Below are positions 56,681 through 64,000 of a stretch of 64,000 nucleotides of DNA, one piece after another. Position numbers and translations under genes: made by a program. Position 1 is the first letter of the stretch, and every line of letters starts with the position of its first letter. The notes under the pieces were generated by a model. The model did not search any database. It had not been told where the DNA came from and saw only the letters and a program-made list of their open reading frames with translations. Source of the DNA: Cymbomonas tetramitiformis (lineage: Eukaryota > Chlorophyta > Pyramimonadophyceae > Pyramimonadales > Pyramimonadaceae); NCBI GenBank assembly GCA_001247695.2, contig LGRX02027270.1:21668-85667 (forward strand), given 5' to 3'.

Positions 56681-57370
56681 CATCGAATGTCATCGAGTTA
56701 CCATCGAATATTATCGAATTGTCATCAAATATTATCGAGTGGTCAATCGAATACCATCGAGTAAGCATCGGATGTTATCGAGTAGCTATCGAATATTATC
56801 GAGTAGTCATCAAATATTATCGAACAATCATCGAATATTATTGAGAAGTCATCGAATATTATCGAACAATCATCGAATATTATTGAAAAGTCATCAAATA
56901 TTATCGAACAGTCATTAAATGTTATCGAGTAGTCATCGAATGGTATCGAGCACGCATCAAATATTATCGAGTAGTCATGGAATATTATCGAGAAGTCATC
57001 GAATATTGTCGAGTAGTTTTGGAATATTATCGAGTAGTTTTGGAATACTTTCAAGTAGTCATCAAACATCATCGAGTCGCCATCAAATATTTAATATTAT
57101 CGAGTAGTTTTTGAACATTGTCGAGTAGGTATATATCGTTAATGAGTAATCATTGAATATTGTGGAGTAGTTATCTTATATTGTCGAGTAGTGATTGGAT
57201 ATTATCGAGTAGTCATCGAATATGAACAAGTGGTAATCGGGAATTCTCGATAGTCATCAAATATTATCGAGTAGTCATCGGTTATTATCAAGTAGCAATT
57301 GATTGTTATCATCAAGTTAGCAAATATTATTGACTAGTCTTTGGATATTATAGATTAATCAATGAACATT
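56681..57370. repeat. 21-bp minisatellite, around 30 diverged copies
   Basis: Units of the form TATTATCGAGTAGTCATCGAA with many variants. Frames on both strands show 7-residue periodicity (minus strand SIIFDDY). The array decays toward 57370. Confidence 0.75.
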
Positions 57371-57605
57371 ATCGACTATTATTGAATGGTTCTTGAAACA
57401 TAAATCGGGTGGTAACGAACATCGAACAATCATCATGCTTTTCGAAGGGTCGTCAAGTATTATCAAACATTTATTCATCATTTGCTTATGACGAATTACA
57501 AAATACTTGTATTTATTTGTCGCATTATCACCATAACAACTTATCCGCATAATAACCATTAGTACTTTTGTTATGTCTATCTTTATTGTGTCTTAACTTA
57601 TATAA
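57371..57605. other. AT-rich spacer, nothing recognised
   Basis: No ORF or repeat recognised between the satellite and the DUF5754-like gene. Confidence 0.4.
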
Positions 57606-57818
57606 TTATCTTCTCTTGTTTGCATACTTAATACCTTTTGACTTGATATAAGATGGATAATCCATCATACCTCTTGCTCCAATACTTGCTATTTTCTTAT
57701 CATTTTTCTTATCGAACACATCAAGTTCTTTATTTTTATTAGTTGAAACTTTAACATAAACATTCAGTTTATTTGCTTTGTCTTTAGTGTATTGAGATAT
57801 TGAATACTTACCAGTCAT
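57606..57818 (-). pseudogene. DUF5754-like protein, 3'-truncated
   Basis: Starts MTGKYSISQYTKDKANKLNV and stays collinear with 40717 until YANKRR, after which the conserved C-terminal ~20 residues are replaced by unrelated sequence. Confidence 0.7.
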
Positions 57819-57842
57819 TTATATAGTCTATGTTATTATATT

Positions 57843-58746
57843 ATGCAAGAGTCGTTGTGCTCACCGTTGAATAATTTTTGCAATAACAAAGTGCTGAATT
57901 CATCAAGTAAGATATTCAGTTTTCCTAATAACATGGATACTCCTAATTCAGTTTCAGATTTATATAAAAGGTATGAGTCAAATGAAAGTGAAAAGAAACG
58001 ATATAGAGTTCAAATGAATAGCTTGTTCAAACAATTAGGTGACTTACAACCGTCACAAATTCAACAATCATTTTCCAATAGTCTTAGGGAAAAGGCTCTC
58101 CATGTTGGAATATCTTCTTATCTCGGTTCAAGAAATTATCAATCTGATTTGTTATTTCCGGGCGGTTATGAACATAACACTTATGTGACCGCTCAAAGAC
58201 AATTGAATAAAGATATTCTCAACAATCGATTTAATATCGACCCGGAGCTTTCAAATTATGACGCCGTTGTACTCAATAATGGTAATAATCAAATACATAT
58301 TGCATATCACGGTGCGTCGTCAAATCCATCCTACTTAAATGAAGATAGAGCGGACATATTTTCGGTGATTAAAGGTAAACATGAAACACGAGATTCATTT
58401 TTAAGGGCTGAAAAGGTATATTTAGACACGTTGAAAAAGTATCCTAATCATGACATTGAATTGTTAGGGACATCTTTGGGCGGTGCGAAATCCATTCATG
58501 TCGGTGAGAAATTCAATGTTCAATCAACGACCTTCAATCCATTTCTATCACATATACATACTCCTAAAGTCAATGGAAATGCACCGCAAAATATTCATCG
58601 AGTTGTAACTGATTGGGCCACGGCGGGAGCTTTGAAAATACCATCAAATTCAAATAGAAAGTTGTTTCATTACTTCGAAAACAAGAACCCTTATGATTTA
58701 TTCAAAGCACCATATCAATATATCACTTCGCCGCATAATCTCAAAC
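57843..58746 (+). pseudogene. Lipase, N-terminal 301 codons (cut by insertion)
   Basis: Starts MQESLCSPLNNFCNNKVLNS and includes the GTSLGG nucleophile motif. Cut at SPHNLKQ by the type-3 terminus at 58747. Divergent from the DUF5754-like gene as in the complete element. Confidence 0.9.
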
Positions 58747-59010
58747 AGTAGTAGTTAAGTACCGACTATAGCGTACCATTTATATAAACAAAATAACTAA
58801 ATAATAAATACAAGAAATAATTACGTAATAAATTGAGAATAAATTACGTGATTAAATGTGTATACAATAAAAAATAAATAAAAAATCTACAATAAAAATA
58901 ATAATAATAAATGTAAAATAAAAACAAAAGATAAAAGATAAAAATTGTAAGTAAATGAAAAGTAAATTAATTAAGTTCTCAATATATATACATGTTAATT
59001 GTTCTTAAAT
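58747..59010. repeat. Left terminus of a type-3 element
   Basis: Starts AGTAGTAGTTAAGTACCGAC (or 3 bp later); flank TCAAAC. Very similar to 13382-13640. Confidence 0.85.
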
Positions 59011-59013
59011 CAT

Positions 59014-59550
59014 TTATGGAAGTTTAATAAGTCTTTGAATTAATTCTTGTTTATTACCACTTGCTTTGATATGATTAATTTTACACCTTTCTTTTAGCTC
59101 TTTTAGTGTAGTATACGATGTCAAAAAATACACAAGTTTATTTTCACAATATGTAAATGGAAAATGAAAACCACTAAGAAAGTTAGCACGGAAACCTAAG
59201 ATATTATTTGTTGGTAATTCAATTTGCATATTTCTTACATTTATCCTGTTTATATTTATATTTTGGACTTTTCTAAAAAAGTAATATTGAAAAAATTTAA
59301 TTCGCATGTAATCCTTATAAAACTCATATCTGTCATCCACAACATTTTTTGAAATCAAGTTATCGTAATTCCATTTTGGATTGTTATTGGCAAACATACA
59401 AACTATACAATTCAAATATTCATCGTTTAATTTTTTTCTATTAGGTATATAATTGATTTCCTTGCACACATCTTTCATTTGAAGTTGATGTTTCATAATG
59501 TAAATCTTTTCTTGAAGTTCACAAGGAAGATGGTTAAATGTGGTATTCAT
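59014..59550 (-). CDS. F-box-like / SAP accessory protein (178 aa)
   Basis: Nearly identical to 13643-14179 (only a few substitutions, e.g. NDEYLN for NDKYLN). Intact. Leader box at 59564-59578. The shared flanks show that this and the 13382 element come from one recent source. Confidence 0.7.
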   Translation of the reverse strand: MNTTFNHLPCELQEKIYIMKHQLQMKDVCKEINYIPNRKKLNDEYLNCIVCMFANNNPKWNYDNLISKNVVDDRYEFYKDYMRIKFFQYYFFRKVQNININRINVRNMQIELPTNNILGFRANFLSGFHFPFTYCENKLVYFLTSYTTLKELKERCKINHIKASGNKQELIQRLIKLP

Positions 59551-59563
59551 TCTTGCTTTATTT

Positions 59564-59578
59564 ACACTCTTTAAGTGG
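59564..59578 (-). promoter_or_regulatory. CCACTTAAAGAGTGT leader box
   Basis: 28 bp before the ATG at 59550. Confidence 0.5.
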
Positions 59579-59592
59579 ATTTTATTTTTTGA

Positions 59593-59617
59593 GGTTTTTT
59601 GTCCCCCTGAAAAAACC
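59593..59617 (-). terminator. Hairpin after tail-fibre gene
   Basis: Stem GGTTTTTT / AAAAAACC, loop CAGGGGGAC. Confidence 0.6.
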
Positions 59618-59624
59618 GAAGAAG

Positions 59625-60121
59625 TTACGGGTTTGGAGAATGAGGAGTCAATTTCAAGAAAAATCTAATAACATCGTTAGAAAAATTTTCAAACAACGAA
59701 GAAATTCTAAGCTCCAAACCATTCTCTCCAAGTAAATTTGAAGATGCAACCAATGTATCTCTCCTCGCTTCGCTAGTAAAGAAACCTAAACCTTCACAAA
59801 TCAAAACATAGTTGTCTACAATGTTATTATTCACATCTGAATCAGCGTGTTGAATTTTGAAATTAGCTTGTTGAGTACCTATTTCATTACCTGCTAGCTG
59901 AAATATACACATTACACCAAAAGTATTTGAAGGAAATTCCAATATTCGAATACCTTGACCAGCTTTAGGCTGTATTCTCGGAAAATTTGACAAATTAAGA
60001 TTTTCGTATTGTAAAGTTTTTGTTGTTAACTTATTGCATTCTATATCATTACATTCTATATCATTGCAACCTATTATATCACCTTTCATATTAATTCTGA
60101 AAAATTGAGTTGCACTACCAT
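59625..60121 (-). pseudogene. Tail-fibre-like protein, C-terminal 165 codons
   Basis: Matches the end of 27693-28679 from about GSAT.FFRINMKGDIIGC to the stop. Joined upstream to a lipase fragment at about 60121, creating a spurious open frame to 60182. Confidence 0.85.
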
Positions 60122-60452
60122 CATACGGCGTCATAATTTGAAAGCTCCGGGTCGATATTGAATCGATTGTTGAGAATATCAATATTTATTCAATTGTCTT
60201 TGAGCGGTTACATAGGTGTTATGCTCATAACCGCCCGGAAATAACAAATCAGATTGATAATTTCTTGAACCGAGATAAGAAGATATTCCGACATGATATG
60301 CTTTTTCCCTAAGATTATTTGAAAATGATTGTTGAATTTGTGACGGTTGTAAGTCACCTAATTGTTTGAACAAGCTATTCATTTGAACTCTATATCGTTT
60401 CTTTTCACTTTCATTTGACTCATACCTTTTATTCAAATCTGAAACTGAATAA
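60122..60452 (-). pseudogene. Lipase internal fragment
   Basis: Covers about residues 35-140 of the lipase (SVSDLNKRYESNESEKKRYR ... FNIDPELSNYDAV), with a frame change near 60180. The nucleophile motif is outside the retained part. Confidence 0.85.
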
Positions 60453-60459
60453 ATATTAT

Positions 60460-61113
60460 GAACCCGACGATGGTGCAAATGTTATCAATGATATTATTCA
60501 AAAAGCCGAAGAAGAAAGAGACACATATTTGAAATATCATGAAGACTTGAAAAAATGGAATTTGTTAATGGAAAAATTAAATAATAGAAATATCTTTATC
60601 GATGATATCGACCCAGAATTATTGTTAGAATTTTTGACATCAGACGGTTTCGAAAAGCCCGTTCACAAATACAAGGGTGAACGTCCAATATTGGCTGTTT
60701 TTGTTGATGATTGTCAATCAACGAATTTGTTTCGAACTCCAAAATTTCTCAATTTTATTACAAGACATCGACATATAGCTGATTTTGAAACCGGTGGGGC
60801 GTTAGGCGTATCATGCTTTATTTGCATTCAGAATTTCAAGTCTCAATTTGGTGGTTGTCCACGAGCCGTTAAGAACAATGCAACTTCTTTAGGAGTATTT
60901 AAAATGAAAGACAAAAAAGAATTACAAGAAATATTCGAATCATGTTCCGGAGAAATCGATGAAAAAACTTTCTATGAAGTATATGCACATGCTATCAATG
61001 AACCACATTCATTTCTATTAATCGATTTACATAAGAAAGACAATCATCCATCGATGTTTCGAAAACGATATTCTGAATTCATAATTCCTGAAAAAATTAA
61101 TCATAATTTATGA
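60460..61113 (+). pseudogene. Packaging ATPase, C-terminal 217 codons
   Basis: Begins at PDDGANVINDIIQKAEEER and includes Walker B (ILAVFVDDC). Walker A and the N-terminal ~88 residues are missing at the lipase junction, so ATP binding is lost. Confidence 0.85.
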
Positions 61114-61124
61114 GGTTTTTTTTT

Positions 61125-61134
61125 CCACCTAAAG
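61125..61134 (+). promoter_or_regulatory. CCACCTAAAG box
   Basis: 50 bp before the ATG at 61175. Confidence 0.45.
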
Positions 61135-61174
61135 ACCATCATTACGTAAAGTAAAGAACAAAGAACAATTAATC

Positions 61175-61579
61175 ATGCAAAAAGTTGATTTAAACCATCT
61201 TTCTACGTATATTGCAAGTATTCGTAAAGGAAGTTTACCTGAAACAATGAAAAAATCGATTGGGTTTTTTTACAACTATAACATACCCGACATATGTTCA
61301 ATGGATGAAAACGATGTTTTTAAAAAGGAAATGAAAAAATTCAAAAATCTTTGTAAAAATAATAAAATTGAAGTTTTAGAAAGTAACAACCTTACACTTA
61401 CAACAAAAAAAGGAGATGAAGTACATTGTTTTGTCGTTCAACCAATAGATGACGATAATATTCCATTTGCTGATGTTATAGCCTTATCTTTTGATGTAAT
61501 GGTATCTGGTTATGCATATTTCTTTTTTAATAAAACGAATAGAGACAACATGTATAAATATATTACCTCTATTAAATAA
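61175..61579 (+). CDS. Unknown protein in the SET-gene slot (134 aa)
   Basis: MQKVDLNHLSTYIASIRKGS start. It has a predicted mixed alpha/beta layout (KIEVLESNNLTLTTKKGDEV, then VIALSFDVMVSGYAYFFF). It takes the place between ATPase and MGFKKGEK gene that the SET gene holds in the 32124 element. No family recognised and no other copy in the window. Confidence 0.6.
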   Translation: MQKVDLNHLSTYIASIRKGSLPETMKKSIGFFYNYNIPDICSMDENDVFKKEMKKFKNLCKNNKIEVLESNNLTLTTKKGDEVHCFVVQPIDDDNIPFADVIALSFDVMVSGYAYFFFNKTNRDNMYKYITSIK

Positions 61580-61592
61580 TTAACATTAATAT

Positions 61593-62072
61593 TTAGAATT
61601 CCGGAAACAATGATTTGAATGTCTTATGAAAATGAGGGTCTAAATTTAAAACGTCATGATAAGTCGGAGGGACCGCGTTTGGCTTTTCTTCGGTTTTTGA
61701 AACTTTGTCTTTCTTTTTTGTTTTTTTAATAATTACTTGAGGTTGATGTTCATCGTCACTAGAACTACTTTCGGTATCAGATTCCACAACAATTATAGGC
61801 TTCTTTTTTGATTTTCTAACATATTTCTTGTCAATAATTTTGGGTTCTGATTTATTTTCTATTTTTTCAGTATTTTCAGGTTTATTTATCGATGATTTAA
61901 TTTTATCTTGTGCAGCCTCTAATTCTTTCTTATTTTCTATTTCCTTTGCAAGTTTGATATCCTTTTTCGCTTCAGAATTTCTTTTTCGTGTTTCCATAGC
62001 TTTCAGTCTAGCAACTTTTAATCGTTCTAAGGTTGTCTCATCAGTGATTTTTTCACCCTTTTTAAAACCCAT
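61593..62072 (-). CDS. MGFKKGEK-type basic/acidic protein (159 aa)
   Basis: Start at the ATG at 62072. About 80% similar to 46342-46827, with the acidic patch slightly shortened (SDTESSSSDDE) and the VPPTYHDVLNLDPHFHKTFK end retained. Confidence 0.65.
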   Translation of the reverse strand: MGFKKGEKITDETTLERLKVARLKAMETRKRNSEAKKDIKLAKEIENKKELEAAQDKIKSSINKPENTEKIENKSEPKIIDKKYVRKSKKKPIIVVESDTESSSSDDEHQPQVIIKKTKKKDKVSKTEEKPNAVPPTYHDVLNLDPHFHKTFKSLFPEF

Positions 62073-62166
62073 ATTAGAATACACAAGAAAATAATTTTCT
62101 AATCATTACTAATGTTTTCTATTGATGTATATTAGATAAAATATATATGTTAAAGATATATACACA

Positions 62167-62355
62167 ATGTTTGAAATTAATACTTGCGACGTTTTTCAAT
62201 TTGGTACAATCATTGTAGCTTTAATTCACGCTATAGGATATAATATGAGACGCTCAAGGTGTAAACAATTAGATTGTCTTTGTATCAAATGTGAAAGAGA
62301 TATAATGAATTCAAAAGAACTGAGTATTGATAAAAATGTGTTAGAATCCGCTTAA
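62167..62355 (+). CDS. Small membrane-like protein with Cys pair (62 aa)
   Basis: MFEINTCDVFQFGTIIVALI start; differs from 46985-47173 by a single residue. The preceding hexamer array of the other element is absent. Confidence 0.6.
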   Translation: MFEINTCDVFQFGTIIVALIHAIGYNMRRSRCKQLDCLCIKCERDIMNSKELSIDKNVLESA

Positions 62356-62380
62356 AGATTATAAGTTCTATATTATAACA

Positions 62381-62713
62381 ATGAGTGAAATTAATACACA
62401 TTCTCCTAAGTATACGAAGGTTACTTCCAAGAATGGTAAAGTATACTATAAAAAACCCTTAGACATGAATAGAAGGGATAAAGGAAAATACTATCAAGCC
62501 AACAAACCATTGTTACAAAAGAATCTAACCTTAGACCGAATTTTAATAAATAAAAATGTCGGTGTTTCAACGATGGAAAAGCATGGTATTGATAAAGTAA
62601 AAATTGTTGAAATATTCTCCAATAAAATCAAAGAAAATCCTGAAGACTTTGAAAAATACATGGAAATTCAAAACGAATTTTTGGAAAGGTTAAATGTAAC
62701 AAAATCCACCTAA
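62381..62713 (+). CDS. Conserved small PLV protein (110 aa)
   Basis: MSEINTHSPKYTKVTSKNGK start; near-identical to 47199-47531. The CTTAAAGA box lies about 30 bp upstream. Confidence 0.65.
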   Translation: MSEINTHSPKYTKVTSKNGKVYYKKPLDMNRRDKGKYYQANKPLLQKNLTLDRILINKNVGVSTMEKHGIDKVKIVEIFSNKIKENPEDFEKYMEIQNEFLERLNVTKST

Positions 62714-62716
62714 AGA
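62706..62716 (+). promoter_or_regulatory. CCACCTAAAGA box upstream of PolB
   Basis: 54 bp before the ATG at 62760; the same spacing as at 47524. Confidence 0.5.
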
Positions 62717-62759
62717 ATTCGTTACTATTCCGTAATAAGAAATATATTGTATAATAATA

Positions 62760-64000
62760 ATGCCACCTAAAAAGTCAAATGACAAAGATGGTAAAGATGA
62801 TAAAGATAATAAAGGCAAAGCTCCATTGACTAAATCAAAGAGAACCAATCTTAAAAAAGTTAAAAACCATAGGGTTGGAATTTTAGGGGCATCAAGTTCA
62901 AGACAATTGACAAAGGAACAATGGATTAAATTAAATCAAATTGAAAATAAAAAAGTAAATAAGGAATTTACCAAAGAAAATAAAACACAAAAAATACAAT
63001 CTGAAATTAAAGATTTTGAAACAAAAAATGAAAAAATACAAGACCTTGATTTGTTTACTCGACAAGAATATGAAGAACAATTTACGGATAAAGATGTTAC
63101 AAAAGATTTTGTTGATAAAGGTGGAAATTCCGGAGTAAGCATGAAAATCAAATTTAATAGATTTATTAGTAAACCTTTAAAATATTGGATGAATTTGATT
63201 AATAAAAAAATAGACCAAGCTTCGGAAGATGTAAAACACTTTCAATTTGGTGTAAATTTCCAAGATGGTTCTTCAGAATTTTTGAGTGCAAAAAATGAAA
63301 TGGAATTTTATAAAAAAAAATAGAAGGAATGATTCAGTCCGGAGATGATAGAGGGGCTGTGAATTTTATTACGATTTCACTTTTAAATTTTAAAAAAATA
63401 AATGGAAAAGGCCAACCATTGTCGGTGCCAAAATCTGTGGAAGAATTGAAACAAAAGAAAAGTTGCATTACAATTAAGGATGAACAATGTTTTGCTAAAT
63501 CTTGCATTATTATGAATTACAAAGATAAAAAAGACAATGAAGAAATAACATACAATATTTATAACAATGTTTGCAATAATAAGAAAAATCGTTTAACAAA
63601 AGAAGGTATAAATTTGATGCAAGAATTAGGATTTGATTTTCAGGACGGTATAGGATTTGATGACATTCATGTCTTTGAAGAAAAATTCAATAGAAATATT
63701 ACAATTCATGGAATGACTGATTTAGGTTGTACAATTATGTACCCACCATCCAAGGAAGGTTTACCCGACAGACCTGAATGGAATTTTGTATATTACCATT
63801 TAAATTTAAGTATTGGACACTACGAACCAATAACGAAAATTGAAGCATTTTATGGAATAGCTGACCGGCCAAGATGTTTTAAATGTAAAAGTAAATTGTG
63901 TGATTTTTCTAAAAAAGGAATAAAACCATTTATTGATTGGAAGAAAGCCATACACTGTGAAGATTGTAATATAAAATTTCCAAATCAGAAATGTTATGAT
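62760..64000 (+). pseudogene. polB: PolB N-terminal part, frameshifted, runs off window
   Basis: Collinear with 47578 onwards, about 80-85% similar by eye, showing an independent lineage. The frame breaks in an A9 run near 63313-63322 (first frame stops at 63323) and resumes in another frame with SVEELKQKKSCIT and CFKCKSKLCDF. The exonuclease and polymerase motifs lie beyond the window. Confidence 0.85.

Larger units (their letters stand above)
58747..64000. mobile_element. Type-3 element lacking the capsid module (left part)
   Basis: From the left end: F-box/SAP, tail-fibre C-terminal piece, lipase middle piece, ATPase C-terminal part, 134-aa gene, MGFKKGEK gene, two small genes, PolB. Two internal junctions (about 60121 and 60452-60460) remove MCP, penton, fibre and other genes. 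It runs off the window. Confidence 0.8.

Noticed and set aside
56353..57107. Several ORFs in the 63-bp and 21-bp repeats on both strands
   Set aside because: Units divisible by 3 keep frames open by chance; they are open on both strands with no conserved protein. Noted only as a possibility in the findings.
59625..60182. Novel fused protein starting MIFSTIDSISTRSFQ
   Set aside because: The N-terminal part is antisense or out-of-frame lipase DNA brought in by a deletion junction; only the tail-fibre part is real.

Overview
The window is a dense, nested pile-up of Polinton-like (Maverick / polinton-like virus, PLV) DNA elements set in unrelated, less AT-rich DNA. Recognisable parts are a double-jelly-roll-type major capsid protein (MCP), a penton-like minor capsid protein, fibre-like proteins, an FtsK/HerA-type packaging ATPase, a family-B DNA polymerase (PolB), a retrovirus-like DDE integrase, an adenine methyltransferase, a class-3-type lipase, a SET protein and many small virus-type proteins. 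The elements look about 25-30% GC by eye. The flanks at about 6.8-9.6 kb and an island at about 41.1-44.15 kb look closer to 40-48%. The host cannot be named: short intergenic distances and virus-like zinc-motif genes would fit a large DNA virus, while a possible first exon with a splice donor (9.4-9.5 kb) and an ORF lacking a start codon but having a splice-acceptor-like sequence (41.7 kb) would fit a eukaryotic chromosome.

Layout. 1-4086: right part of a 'type-2' element (MCP end, small virion proteins, fibres), inserted in a tail-fibre gene. 4087-6240: right end of a 'type-3' element (tail-fibre remnant, F-box-like/SAP gene). 6241-6800: a second type-3 terminus and a decayed gene. 6.8-9.6 kb: non-element DNA with a formyltransferase, G-rich and palindromic repeats. 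9598-9991: left stub of a 'type-1' element. 9992-12243: left part of a type-2 element, interrupted in its integrase. 12244-13381: another type-2 left end, interrupted in its fibre. 13382-18024 plus 29971-32123: a type-3 element carrying a virion module, interrupted in its MCP by a complete 11.9 kb type-1-ended element (18025-29970) with a perfect 6-bp target duplication GATAAG, and interrupted in its lipase at 32124. 32124-54676: a 22.6 kb type-1 element with both ~275-bp terminal inverted repeats and a full gene set, plus a 3 kb foreign gene island. 54677-58746: inverted debris (PolB, satellites, DUF5754-like gene, lipase). 58747-end: a type-3 element that has lost its whole capsid module by internal deletion.

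Function. In the complete element the virion genes (tail fibre, fibre, two small proteins, MCP, penton, 77-aa protein, lipase) form one tightly packed leftward block. The replication, packaging and integration genes (ATPase, SET, small proteins, PolB, integrase and small basic proteins) run mostly rightward. Two intergenic signals recur: a TATAATATATA-like box touching the start codon of virion genes, and a CCACTTAAAGA leader box 28-54 bp before the start of accessory and replication genes, often beside a hairpin ending the neighbouring gene. Accessory genes beside the termini encode F-box-like, SAP, RING and Cys-rich proteins, which suggests, as inference, interference with host ubiquitin pathways. 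Many copies carry single-base indels in homopolymers; these may be true decay or sequencing error.
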